Of a stretch of 21,088 bases of DNA, positions 7,980 to 15,406 are shown one piece after another; the stretch's first letter is position 1, and the number at the start of each line of letters is the position of its first letter. Origin of the DNA: Spirochaetaceae bacterium. GTDB taxonomy: Bacteria > Spirochaetota > Spirochaetia > Treponematales > Breznakiellaceae. A program made the position numbers and the translations under genes. Location: assembly GCA_031257995.1 (NCBI GenBank), contig JAIRNN010000022.1:1-21088 (forward strand), written 5' to 3'. The notes below the pieces were generated by a model. It worked only from the letters and a program-made list of their open reading frames with translations. It did not search any database and had not been told where the DNA came from.

Positions 7980-8078
7980 CATTGCTTTTATCTACTGATA
8001 AACATTCAATGGGCGCCGTGCCGCAGGAATAGTTAAACGCGCTCAACGTTTCGCGCGCAAGCATTGGGCATCTCCCCC
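7980..8078 (+). repeat. 100-bp dispersed intergenic repeat, copy B
   Basis: This block is collinear with 2338-2441, with the same order of conserved words (AACATTCAA, GTGCCGCAGGAAT, GCTCAACGTTTCGCG, GCATTGGG). It is slightly shorter and has several indels. Confidence 0.65.
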
Positions 8079-8157
8079 CTGAATAGTTACAAGTTCCGCG
8101 TGATTCCGTGCCTTCCGTGGTTAATTCTTTGGTTTTCATTGATCAACTGGATAGTTA

Positions 8158-8192
8158 CAAAAGATTTCGGTGACTATTCGGTGGGGGAAGCC
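8158..8192 (+). repeat. 35-bp dispersed repeat, copy A
   Basis: The sequence around AAAAGATTTCGGTGACTATT plus the following GGTGGGGGAAGCC is repeated near 9932-9970 with two substitutions and small indels. Confidence 0.6.
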
Positions 8193-8402
8193 GCAGCAGC
8201 AAAAGTTGCCGACCCCTAGCTCCAGACTTGCTCCGGCCCAAGCTTGCCTTGCTCTTCCCACCCACTAGCAGGTTTCATAGAGCCGCCCCGGATAAGCTAT
8301 GGGCGCAATGTTCCCTACGGGAACGAGTCCGCCCCTAAAACCCCGCCTTTATCCCGAATAGCCGCAAATTAAAATCCGCGTTAATCCGCAGACCCCTATA
8401 AT

Positions 8403-8822
8403 TCACGAATCCTGCACCAGACACATCCACTCCGCCTCAGCCGCAAGCTCTTCCCCAACATAGAGTTTGCCCGCCTGCTTGATCATCCGGGGCGAGACGC
8501 GGAGGTTGTCGATTTCCATGCGAGCCTCCTCGCCGGGACGTACCTGACGACGGAACTTGGCCTTGTCAATCGTACCCAGAAAGAAAAGCGCGTTGCCGCC
8601 CAGAACGCCGGTCTTCCTGAGCCCCGCCCCGCCCGCCTGCGCCATCGTCTCAACCAGAATCACCCCCGGCACCACCGGATACGCGGGGAAATGCCCCTTG
8701 AAAAAAAACTCGCCCCCGCCAAAAACGTGTACCGCCGTAATATGCCTCTCATCAGCCGCCGCAATCCGGTCAACAAACAAAAACGGCGCGCGGTGCGGAA
8801 TCAGTTGTTCAATCTCAGACAT
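8403..8822 (-). CDS. FabZ-like 3-hydroxyacyl-ACP dehydratase (hotdog fold)
   Basis: At 139 residues the protein matches the single-domain FabZ/FabA-like hotdog dehydratases. The N-terminal PHRAPFLFVDRI matches the FabZ start. The catalytic His44 lies in KGHFPAYPVVPGV and Glu58 in VETMAQAGG, both where FabZ has them. FabZ removes water from 3-hydroxyacyl-ACP in fatty-acid synthesis. No other fatty-acid gene is adjacent, so a role in a secondary acyl chain or lipid A-like pathway cannot be excluded. The ATG at 8822 has no clear Shine-Dalgarno. A TAGACT -10 element ends seven bases before it, so a leaderless transcript is possible. I leave the gene symbol blank because of the isolated context. 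Confidence 0.88.
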   Translation of the reverse strand: MSEIEQLIPHRAPFLFVDRIAAADERHITAVHVFGGGEFFFKGHFPAYPVVPGVILVETMAQAGGAGLRKTGVLGGNALFFLGTIDKAKFRRQVRPGEEARMEIDNLRVSPRMIKQAGKLYVGEELAAEAEWMCLVQDS

Positions 8823-8829
8823 AATCAGC

Positions 8830-8859
8830 AGTCTAACACAAGGCGGACCGGCTTTGCAA
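8830..8859 (-). promoter_or_regulatory. Possible promoter of the FabZ-like gene
   Basis: On the minus strand TTGCAA (8859-8854) and TAGACT (8835-8830) are 18 bp apart. The -10 element ends seven bases before the ATG, so transcription would start at or next to the start codon. Confidence 0.35.
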
Positions 8860-9062
8860 GGGACGCGAATACAAGTTACCGGGCGAGCGCGCTAAAATAT
8901 CTCCGATGGGCGCCATTTGCCCCGATCCCAATCCCAGCGGCAGCCTATATCGCTCAAACCCGTAGAGTTTTTTTATCCATTTTCCGTATTCAGATTCCCC
9001 CATAAAATAAACCGGCATTATTTTCATATCTAAAGCTGAAAAGTAAATGCTGTTCCCTTAGG

Positions 9063-9788
9063 TTACCCTGTGCCGGACGAGTCCCCCTCAAAATTCCCGC
9101 CCCGCTCTATGGCCCGGATTGTTTCTTCAATATGTTCTTCCATCAGGGCCTCACATTCTCCCTTGTTTCCCCTTTTCAGGGCATTGATGATTTTCCGGTG
9201 CCAAGGAATCCCGATACTCCGGCCCAAAAGGTGTACAACGTCGTTCATAGCTGACGAAAGAATACCGCTGATAAACTCATTAACTTTGATGATGATTGAA
9301 TTCCCCGTTATTTCGGCCAGACGGCGATGGAAGGCCAAATCCGCCTCAATGTAGCCCGTCTTATGGAGTACATCCCGTTCCATAGCGGCGTAGGTTTCTT
9401 CCAAAAAAGCGATATCCTCAGGGCCTATTTTTCCCACCGCCAGGCCGATGATGCCTTTTTCGATGATTTTCCGGTACTCCAGAACAGTTATCAGTTCATG
9501 GTTTTTTTGTATTCGCATCAAGGGATGCAGGGAATCGACGCTTTCGGCAAGGGAGAATTTTTTTACAAAAGTCCCCTCGCCATGTTTTGTTTCCACCAGT
9601 CCCAAAATTTCCAACTGCTGAATGGCGCCCCTGATCGTTACCCGGCTTACCCCGAACATATCGCATAATTTATGTTCCGGGGGGAGTTTGTCCCCCTCTT
9701 TCCATACTCCTTTCACCACTTGTTCTTTCAATTTTCCGTATACCTGAGACCGTAGTGATTTGGTTTTGATTTTCTGAATGTCGCTCAT
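9063..9788 (-). CDS. GntR-family (FCD/FadR subfamily) transcriptional regulator
   Basis: The 241-residue regulator has an N-terminal winged helix at about residues 10-76 (LPPEHKLCDMFGVSRVTIRGA, then the wing HGEGTFV). A C-terminal all-helical FCD domain follows at about 95-230. The FCD metal-binding residues are present: D150 and H154 in EADLAFHRRL, H197 in PWHRKI and H219 in EEHIEE. FCD domains usually bind a carboxylate effector through this metal, which fits control of a sugar-acid operon. The gene is transcribed away from the TRAP/catabolic genes and is separated from them by a repeat-rich 650 bp. It is the obvious candidate repressor of that operon. The ribosome-binding site is AAAGGA just upstream of ATG 9788. 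Confidence 0.92.
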   Translation of the reverse strand: MSDIQKIKTKSLRSQVYGKLKEQVVKGVWKEGDKLPPEHKLCDMFGVSRVTIRGAIQQLEILGLVETKHGEGTFVKKFSLAESVDSLHPLMRIQKNHELITVLEYRKIIEKGIIGLAVGKIGPEDIAFLEETYAAMERDVLHKTGYIEADLAFHRRLAEITGNSIIIKVNEFISGILSSAMNDVVHLLGRSIGIPWHRKIINALKRGNKGECEALMEEHIEETIRAIERGGNFEGDSSGTG

Positions 9789-9931
9789 GTCATTCCTTTT
9801 TCATAAGTCCCCAATGCCGACAAGTTAAGTGTTTGGGATTGTACATTGGACCTGTGCTTCGTTGAATTCGTATGTTTCCTTATACACTTTGGCCGAATGT
9901 TTGTCAAGAGCCTGACCAAAACAAACCGGGT

Positions 9932-9970
9932 TAAAAAAGATTTCGATAACTATTCAGGTGGGGGGAAGCC
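9932..9970 (+). repeat. 35-bp dispersed repeat, copy B
   Basis: AAAAGATTTCGATAACTATT followed by CAGGTGGGGGGAAGCC matches 8158-8192 closely. Confidence 0.6.
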
Positions 9971-10062
9971 TCCCCCTGCCTCCAGCCATCGCAAAGGCGC
10001 AAGCCCAGTTGGGCAGCCCGGCTGGACTTGTCGTTTTGCGCCGTATTCCGGCACCCCCCTCA

Positions 10063-10096
10063 GCGGGGGCCAGCCCCCCGCAACGCCCCCGTCCAC
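10063..10096 (-). repeat. CGTTGCGGGG hairpin repeat, copy 3 (inverted)
   Basis: GCGGGGGC, CA, then GCCCCCCGC forms a strong stem, followed by AACGCCCCCGTCC. On the minus strand this reads GGGGGCGTTGCGGGGGG then the stem, as in the copy near 2198. Confidence 0.6.
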
Positions 10097-10133
10097 CTGC
10101 CAGCGGGCTTAGGGCCGCGTACGACATCCCCTC

Positions 10134-10166
10134 TACGGGGGCCAGCCCCCGTAACGCCCCCGTCCC
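10134..10166 (-). repeat. CGTTGCGGGG hairpin repeat, copy 4 (inverted)
   Basis: TACGGGGGC (10134-10142) pairs perfectly with GCCCCCGTA (10145-10153) across CA and is followed by ACGCCCCCGTCCC. It lies 71 bp from copy 3, in the same orientation. Confidence 0.6.
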
Positions 10167-10298
10167 ATCTAAATTTCTTACAGCCTGTTGCGCTTCGGGC
10201 GTAAAATCGAGGGAAACCGCCGGGTGATTTTTTGCCCTCAAAACTATAAAACCAGCCCATGAATCATTGTTTTTGCATTGGAAAATAGTACAAAAAAC

Positions 10299-10322
10299 TA
10301 CAAGCGCGGCAGGTCGCTTGTA
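10299..10322. promoter_or_regulatory. Inverted repeat upstream of catabolic promoter
   Basis: TACAAGCG and CGCTTGTA form an 8-bp perfect dyad with an eight-base centre. It lies about 60 bp upstream of the -35 element and could bind a regulator or form a hairpin. The function is unknown. Confidence 0.4.
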
Positions 10323-10378
10323 AATACCGGTTTTCTATCTTTTTTTATCACTTTTTATCACTTTTATCATTTTTTTGC

Positions 10379-10407
10379 TTGACATAAGAAATTAGTTATG
10401 TTATGAT
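10379..10407 (+). promoter_or_regulatory. Strong sigma70 promoter of the TRAP/catabolic operon
   Basis: TTGACA (10379-10384, consensus) and TATGAT (10402-10407, 5/6) are exactly 17 bp apart. They sit shortly upstream of the AGGAGG ribosome-binding site at 10425-10430 and ATG 10436. Confidence 0.8.
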
Positions 10408-10419
10408 AAGACAACTAAT
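10391..10419. promoter_or_regulatory. Candidate operator overlapping the -10 element
   Basis: ATTAGTT (10391-10397) and AACTAAT (10413-10419) form an exact 7-bp inverted repeat with arm starts 22 bp apart, two helical turns. They flank the -10 box. A further AGTT at 10421-10424 makes AACT-N4-AGTT with the right arm. Binding here would block RNA polymerase, which fits repression by the divergent GntR regulator. This is inference from position. Confidence 0.45.
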
Positions 10420-10435
10420 AAGTTAGGAGGACGTT

Positions 10436-11551
10436 ATGAAGAAAAAATGGATTGTTGTTTTATTGGTTCTTGCGGCAGCGTTGCTGTTTTCGACCTGTTC
10501 CGGCAAGGAATCTGCTCCGGTCGTTTCCCAAGCGCCGGCGGGAGGCGAAGCAGTAGTCAGGGAGGTCGTCCGGACCGTGAAGCCTGATTACACGATCAGG
10601 TTAGCGTACCTTGATGCCGGTACATGGCCGGATGTAACCAAGTCGCCGCTTCCTGAACATGCTTTCGGTCTGGTATTCAAAAGCATCGTGGAGTCTAATT
10701 CCAATGGAAAAATAGCGGTGGAACTATTTCCCAATAATCAATTGGGAGATACCAAAGCGACCATGGAAATGACCATCACCGGAAGTATCGAAATGGTTAA
10801 TACCACCGGTACCGCCGCCAGTCTTTACCCTGAGCTTCAGGTGTTTTTCTTGCCCTATGTGTTTAAATCCGATGAAATTGCCTGGGATATTTTTGACAAC
10901 AGCCAGTTCTGGCGGGATATGAGCGCCGATTTTGAGAAGAAAACCGGTCTTACCATCCTTGGGGTGGGGCAAAACGGGACCCGGCATTTTACCAACAGCA
11001 AGCGGCCCATCCACACTCCCGCAGACATGAAGGGCCTCAAATTCCGGGTTATGCAGTCTCCCATTTATGTCAAAATGGTTGAGGCTATGGGCGCTCAGGC
11101 GACGCCTCTCGCATCGGGAGAGATATATACCGCCTGTCAAACCGGCGTGGTAGATGGTCAGGAAAACCCCGTATGGAATATCGCCGCCAACAAATGGTAT
11201 GAGGTGCAGAAATATATCACCTTGGACGGTCATGTGTGGAGCGAAAATTTTGTCATGGTAAATACCAACTTTTTTAACAGCCTGCCCAAGGAATATCAGC
11301 ACATCATCAGGATTGCGACCTATCACGCCATCCAAGCGGACCGGGCCGCGGAAGACTTGGCTTCCCGGGTACTCGACTTTGCCGCTATCCAGTCTTCTAT
11401 GGAAGTATACGTACCCACCGCCGAAGAACTTGAGGAGTTTAAGAAGGCCGCCGCTCCGACCTATGACTGGCTCCGGGGTGAGATCGGCGACGAGGTGGTT
11501 GATAAATTCCTGGCGGTCGTAGCGGAATCGGAACGGAAATTCGGTTATTAA
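10436..11551 (+). CDS. dctP: TRAP transporter substrate-binding lipoprotein (DctP family)
   Basis: The 371-residue extracytoplasmic receptor for a TRAP transporter has a lipoprotein signal (MKKK, hydrophobic 5-18, LFSTC with Cys21, a loose spirochaetal lipobox) and a mature domain of the DctP family. Recognisable blocks are FPNNQLGD (98-105), MKGLKFRV with Arg204, and QTGVVDGQENP (235-245). The arginine in this block normally forms the salt bridge to the substrate carboxylate. The ligand is therefore likely an organic or sugar acid, though its identity cannot be read. The start is supported by AGGAGG five bases upstream. It is the first gene of the train and the one right behind the strong promoter, as is usual for binding proteins needed in excess. 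Confidence 0.93.
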   Translation: MKKKWIVVLLVLAAALLFSTCSGKESAPVVSQAPAGGEAVVREVVRTVKPDYTIRLAYLDAGTWPDVTKSPLPEHAFGLVFKSIVESNSNGKIAVELFPNNQLGDTKATMEMTITGSIEMVNTTGTAASLYPELQVFFLPYVFKSDEIAWDIFDNSQFWRDMSADFEKKTGLTILGVGQNGTRHFTNSKRPIHTPADMKGLKFRVMQSPIYVKMVEAMGAQATPLASGEIYTACQTGVVDGQENPVWNIAANKWYEVQKYITLDGHVWSENFVMVNTNFFNSLPKEYQHIIRIATYHAIQADRAAEDLASRVLDFAAIQSSMEVYVPTAEELEEFKKAAAPTYDWLRGEIGDEVVDKFLAVVAESERKFGY

Positions 11552-11690
11552 ATAAAGGGCTGCTTTAGAAAATTCGGGGATGGGAACCTGAGGGTTTTAG
11601 CTTTCAGGTTCCTTCCCGGTATAGACGAATAACCCGCCTTTGGACGGGAATTGTCTCATGGCGGAGACGGCTGCCATGAGAGGGGTAGAT
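11552..11690 (+). other. Structured dctP-dctQ intercistronic region
   Basis: Three stem-loops are visible. GGAACCTGA/TCAGGTTCC (11583-11591 with 11604-11612) has a perfect 9-bp stem. CCCG/CGGG (11633-11636 with 11645-11648) is weak. CTCATGGC/GCCATGAG (11655-11662 with 11673-11680) has a perfect 8-bp stem that ends next to the AGGGG ribosome-binding site of dctQ. Such gaps commonly stabilise or attenuate the transcript so that the binding protein outnumbers the membrane subunits. Confidence 0.55.
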
Positions 11691-12188
11691 ATGAAGGTAT
11701 TCGATATAATAAGTGATTTTTTGGAAAAAATGGGAATAGTCCTGGCCACCGCCAGCCTGCTGATCGTCTTTTTGCTGGTTTTTTTCGGGGTTATATTCCG
11801 CATAGTCAATTTCAGGTTTGCTATGTATGAGGAATTGTCCCGCTGGGGGCTGGTGGGGATGACCTTTATCGGCGCCAGCGTTGCGCTGAAACAAAAACAG
11901 CACGTGGGCATCAATATGCTCATTCAGGCGGTACCTCCTGTGGCCGGAAAGTTCTGTGTTATTATTGCTCATCTGGTGGTTATGACTATGCTGGCAATCT
12001 CCGCATGGTTCAGCGGACGGGCGGCCTTCGCGGCACGGGGAATGACCGGTGATATCGTGCCGATTCCGATGATGTACATAAAATTAACCCTGCCCCTTGG
12101 GATGATAATGATGCTATTTCACCTGCTGGCGGGTTTTATGCGGATATTCAGAGCGCGTAATATCAATGAGATTTTGATCGGTTCCTGA
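11691..12188 (+). CDS. dctQ: TRAP transporter small membrane subunit (DctQ family)
   Basis: The 165-residue protein has four hydrophobic helices (about residues 16-37, 43-61, 80-103 and 124-147), the standard DctQ topology. The conserved-type segment YEELSRWGLVGMTFIGA follows the first helix and matches the family E-x-x-x-R/W pattern. It partners DctM to form the membrane part of the TRAP transporter. ATG 11691 is preferred over the far upstream TTG 11640, because GAGAGGGG lies at a good distance and the protein then begins MKVFDIISDFLEKMG as family members do. It is followed by dctM after 12 bases. Confidence 0.9.
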   Translation: MKVFDIISDFLEKMGIVLATASLLIVFLLVFFGVIFRIVNFRFAMYEELSRWGLVGMTFIGASVALKQKQHVGINMLIQAVPPVAGKFCVIIAHLVVMTMLAISAWFSGRAAFAARGMTGDIVPIPMMYIKLTLPLGMIMMLFHLLAGFMRIFRARNINEILIGS

Positions 12189-12200
12189 CAAGGAGGGTGT

Positions 12201-13481
12201 ATGGGAATTATAGCGCTTGTTTTTATTGTGTCAATGCTGATCGGCATTCCAATCGCTTTTGTGTTGGGCACCTCGGCTCTTTACTATTTCTTTTTTCTCA
12301 GTAAGGTGCCTCTGGACATGATTGGGCAGAAACTCTATGCGGGTTGCGACAATTTTGTGTTGCTTTCCATTTATTTTTTCATCCTCGCCGGTGAATTGAT
12401 GAACCGGGCGAGGATTACCGACGCGTTGATCAATTTCTCCAAGATCATCGTGGGGAAAATTCCCGGCGCCCTTGCCCAAGTCAATATCGTGGTCAGCGTG
12501 TTTTTTGCCGGCATTACCGGTTCGGGGGTTGCCGATACGGCCGCCGTTGGCTCGGTTCTGATCCCCGCTATGAAAAAAGAGGGCTACAGCGCCGAATATT
12601 CCACTGCGGTAACGGTCGCTTCTTCGGTCATAGGCCCCATCATTCCCCCCAGCGTGGTGATGGTTATTTACAGCATGGCTACCGGGGCATCGGTGGGGGC
12701 CCTTTTTGCCGCAGGGTTTATTCCCGGCTTGGCGATCGCCCTCTCTCTGATGATCCTCAGCCTGTATTACGCGCTCAAGTATAAACATCCCCGCCGGACG
12801 GAAGCTATCTCCTTCAAAGAGGCGGTAACCACCACGAGGAAATCCATAGTGGCCCTGCTCTGCCCGGTAGTTCTGGTGGGGGGCATTTTTTCCGGCCGCT
12901 TTACCCCCACGGAAGCCGCCGCCATTGCCTGTTTTTATGCCGTCATTGCCGGGGTGTTTATCCTCCGAACCCTCACCTTGAGGGATATTGTGGAAAGTTT
13001 CAAAAAAGCCGCCATCTCAGGGGCGGTTATTTTGCTCATTATTTCTATGGCCGCCCTTTTTGGGCAGTTCATGGCCCTTGAGCGGATTCCTTCGCACATG
13101 GCCCGGGCCATCCTCAGCATTACCAACAACAAATATATGTTTCTCCTTCTGGTAAATGTGTTGCTCCTGTTTATGGGCATGATCATGGAAACCGGCGCCA
13201 GCGTCATTCTTTTGGCGCCGATTTTGGTCCCCATCGCCATGCAGCTTGGGATTCATCCCATCCATTTTGCGCTGGTCATGATCGTAAACTTAAATATTGG
13301 ATTGAGTACGCCGCCGGTGGGGGTTTGCCTCTTTGCCGCGGCTCCCATCGCCGGTATCAGCCTTGAGCGGATTTCAAAGGCCGTATTACCCTTCATTCTC
13401 GCGGAAATAGTTGCCTTGATGGCGCTCACCTATATCCCTGACTTGGTACTGCTCATACCTCGTCTTTTGGGATATGCGTAA
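12201..13481 (+). CDS. dctM: TRAP transporter large membrane subunit (DctM family)
   Basis: The 426-residue, strongly hydrophobic protein has about a dozen helices and is the sodium-coupled transport channel of the TRAP system. Family marks include GIPIAFVLG near the N-terminus, the loop FFAGITGSGVADTAAVGSVLIPAM (about 106-130), and the motif GPIIPPSVVMVIY, all typical of DctM. The second half repeats a similar pattern, with GRFTPTEAAAIACFYA and LNIGLSTPPVGVCLF. AAGGAGGG precedes ATG 12201. The alcohol dehydrogenase gene follows after 12 bases, so the transporter and catabolic genes share a transcript. Confidence 0.95.
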   Translation: MGIIALVFIVSMLIGIPIAFVLGTSALYYFFFLSKVPLDMIGQKLYAGCDNFVLLSIYFFILAGELMNRARITDALINFSKIIVGKIPGALAQVNIVVSVFFAGITGSGVADTAAVGSVLIPAMKKEGYSAEYSTAVTVASSVIGPIIPPSVVMVIYSMATGASVGALFAAGFIPGLAIALSLMILSLYYALKYKHPRRTEAISFKEAVTTTRKSIVALLCPVVLVGGIFSGRFTPTEAAAIACFYAVIAGVFILRTLTLRDIVESFKKAAISGAVILLIISMAALFGQFMALERIPSHMARAILSITNNKYMFLLLVNVLLLFMGMIMETGASVILLAPILVPIAMQLGIHPIHFALVMIVNLNIGLSTPPVGVCLFAAAPIAGISLERISKAVLPFILAEIVALMALTYIPDLVLLIPRLLGYA

Positions 13482-13493
13482 AAGGACAGGGCA

Positions 13494-14525
13494 ATGAAAG
13501 CGTTATACTATACCGGCGTTAAAACGATGGAACTGCGGGATATTCCCCTGCCGGTTCCCCAAGAAGGGGAGTATCTTATCCGGGTCAAGGCAAACGGCAT
13601 CTGCGGTTCCGACTTTGAAGGCTATTTGGGCAAGACGGGGCGGCGGATACCTCCCCTGATTATGGGGCATGAGGTATCCGGTATCATCGAAGAAGCCCCG
13701 GCGGGGGGCGCTTATCCCTGCGGGCTGCGGGTGGTCGTATTTCCCAAACCCTTTTGCGGAGTCTGCGATTATTGTAAAGCCGGTTTGGTCAATGTTTGTC
13801 CCGAAGGAATCTGTATGGGGGTCATGGATGTAAACGGAAGTATGACCGAATATATCAGCGTGGAGGAGAAATACCTTTTGCCTTTTTCGGAAGGTCTTTC
13901 TTTTAACGAGGCTTCCATGACGGAACCCTTGGCAGTGGCCTATCGGTCTGTTCATAAAATAAGCCGGGAAGAAATCGGCAAGGCGGCATATAGCATGGTG
14001 ATCGGCGCGGGAACCATCGGACTCTTGATTGTTTCTCTGCTGAAACTGCGGGGGGCGAAAAACGTGGCGGTTTCTGATGTCTCCCCGTTCCGTCTGGCGG
14101 CAGCCCAAAAACTGGGAGCCGATTTTATCGTTCATGCCCAGGGAAGGGATTTTTTGGAACAGGTCAAAGCTATTACCGGCGGGAAGCTCTGCGATATTTC
14201 ATTTGAGGCGGTGGGCATTGCTCCCACCGCGGCCAATTCCCTTGCAAGCCTGCGGATTGGGGGAACCGCCGTATGGGTGGGAAACGCTCAAAAAATAGTC
14301 GAAGTAAATATGCAGCACATTGTTACCACCGAACTCACCATCAAAGGTAACTATGTATACGATTTTTCCGGTTTTTCCGAGAGCCTTAAACTGCTTGAAA
14401 AACATCAGATCAACATCGCGGCGCTGATGACCAATACGTATCCGCTAGCCGAGGGCGTTCAGGCATTTAAGGATTTGGAAAACAACCGGGACGGGAAGAT
14501 GATCAAGGTGTTTCTGGAAAGTTGA
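13494..14525 (+). CDS. Zinc-dependent medium-chain alcohol/polyol dehydrogenase
   Basis: The 343-residue MDR dehydrogenase has a complete zinc site. The catalytic zinc ligands are C37 (GICGSD), H59-E60 (GHE) and E144 (TEP), and the structural zinc cysteines are C88, C91, C94 and C102. The cofactor fold has G171-x-G-xx-G176 and an Asp at the end of the second strand (VSD), which favours NAD. The fold, with the GICGSDFEGY start, resembles sorbitol, threonine and galactitol-1-phosphate dehydrogenases. It probably oxidises a secondary hydroxyl of the imported sugar acid or polyol to a ketone. A RBS-like AAGGACAGG lies just upstream, 12 bases after dctM. The exact substrate is not readable. Confidence 0.93.
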   Translation: MKALYYTGVKTMELRDIPLPVPQEGEYLIRVKANGICGSDFEGYLGKTGRRIPPLIMGHEVSGIIEEAPAGGAYPCGLRVVVFPKPFCGVCDYCKAGLVNVCPEGICMGVMDVNGSMTEYISVEEKYLLPFSEGLSFNEASMTEPLAVAYRSVHKISREEIGKAAYSMVIGAGTIGLLIVSLLKLRGAKNVAVSDVSPFRLAAAQKLGADFIVHAQGRDFLEQVKAITGGKLCDISFEAVGIAPTAANSLASLRIGGTAVWVGNAQKIVEVNMQHIVTTELTIKGNYVYDFSGFSESLKLLEKHQINIAALMTNTYPLAEGVQAFKDLENNRDGKMIKVFLES

Positions 14526-14570
14526 AAAACTTCCGCCTATTGCGGCAGTTTTATGTAATGAGGAGTGTTA

Positions 14571-15404
14571 ATGTTACGTTCTGAAGAAAAAAAATTAAGG
14601 GAAATAGCCCTGCAACTCCGTTATGATCTATTGGAAATGATAGGTGTGGGGGTTGCGGGGCATTTGGGGGGATCCAGTTCACTGGCGGAGACCTTGGCGG
14701 TACTGTATTTTCACCAAATGAATTTCAGCGCCGATCGTTTAGACGACCCTCACCGGGATCGGCTGGTTCTTTCCAAGGGTCATGCGGCGCTGATCCAATA
14801 CGCCGCGCTCTGTGAAAAAGGCTGTTTTCCACGAGAGGAACTGAAACGGGTGAAAACGTTGAACGGTTTGCTCCAGGGCCACCCCGATTTGTCCATTCCC
14901 GGCATTGAGGCGGTTACTGGTTCCCTGGGACAGGGGCTGTCGATTTCCCTGGGAATGGCCCTGTCGCTCAGGCTGGACAAAAGTCCCGCGCGGGTGTACG
15001 CCATCATGGGGGATGGGGAACAGTCCGAAGGCCAGCTTTGGGAGGCGGCTATGGCGGCAGCCAATTTTAAGGTGGATAACCTTACCGCGTTTATCGACTG
15101 GAACAAGGTACAGGCCACCGGGCCAACCGCAACAATTTTTAACATTCCCGATCTGGACAAAAAATGGTCCGCCTTTGGCTGGAATGTCATCGGCGTGAAC
15201 GGCCACGACATCGGGCAAATTTTCGGGGCTCTCGAAGAGGCGGAATCGGTTAAAGGCAAACCTTCGGTAATTATCTTGGATACCATCAAAGGGAAATCCT
15301 TCTCCTTCGCCGAGGGGAATGCGGCGTACCATAACGGCATATTCACCGAGGAGGTCTATCAACAGGCCCGAAAAGAATTAGACGCCATAAAGGAGGGGAT
15401 GTAA
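14571..15404 (+). CDS. Transketolase N-terminal subunit (split transketolase)
   Basis: At 277 residues it covers only the thiamine-diphosphate pyrophosphate-binding half of transketolase. Key blocks are H31 (GHLGG), H71 (SKGHA), GHP (103-105), TGSLGQG (116-122), and the TPP/metal motif GDGE (147-150) with N178 in DWNKV. The ATG at 14571 follows GAGG/AGGAG at proper distance; GTG 14565 would add only two residues. Just upstream a hairpin (CCGC/GCGG with AACT/AGTT, about 14529-14551) follows the dehydrogenase stop. The C-terminal half is encoded by the next gene after two bases. Split transketolases of this kind occur in many catabolic loci where the enzyme splits an unusual ketose; a housekeeping role cannot be excluded. 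Confidence 0.95.
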   Translation: MLRSEEKKLREIALQLRYDLLEMIGVGVAGHLGGSSSLAETLAVLYFHQMNFSADRLDDPHRDRLVLSKGHAALIQYAALCEKGCFPREELKRVKTLNGLLQGHPDLSIPGIEAVTGSLGQGLSISLGMALSLRLDKSPARVYAIMGDGEQSEGQLWEAAMAAANFKVDNLTAFIDWNKVQATGPTATIFNIPDLDKKWSAFGWNVIGVNGHDIGQIFGALEEAESVKGKPSVIILDTIKGKSFSFAEGNAAYHNGIFTEEVYQQARKELDAIKEGM

Positions 15405-15406
15405 TT

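Larger units (their letters stand above)
7718..8402. other. 685-bp intergenic region packed with short repeats
   Basis: No gene is supported. Just after the transposase, GCCCTTGTC and GACAAAAGGGC around 7759-7781 form a stem that could end its transcript. Further on are a CGTTGCGGGG motif (7948-7960), copy B of the 100-bp repeat (about 7980-8078), and copy A of a 35-bp repeat (8158-8192). Phrases of the type ACCACAAAAACACAAGGCAC, CCGTGCCTTCCGTGG and ATCCGCGTTAATCCGC also occur; these resemble the alternating intergenic phrases seen in many spirochaete and Bacteroidetes genomes. Confidence 0.6.
9789..10435. other. Divergent intergenic region: repeats, hairpins, catabolic promoter
   Basis: No gene is supported in these 650 bp. 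The half nearer the regulator is GC-rich and contains copy B of the 35-bp repeat and two inverted copies of the CGTTGCGGGG hairpin family. The half nearer dctP is AT-rich and contains an 8-bp inverted repeat (10299-10322), three tandem TTTTTATCA-type units (about 10341-10372), and a near-consensus promoter. Confidence 0.6.

Noticed and set aside
7816..8139. Minus-strand ORF of 107 residues after the transposase
   Set aside because: It is built on the dispersed repeat also present at 2338-2441 and on intergenic phrases of the ACCACAAAAACACAAGGC type. No domain or ribosome-binding site is visible.
8833..9027. Minus-strand ORF of 64 residues between fabZ-like and GntR genes
   Set aside because: The N-terminus (MKIMPVYFMGESEYGKW) looks protein-like, perhaps a remnant, but the C-terminal half is arbitrary and no start signal is clear, so it is not called a gene.
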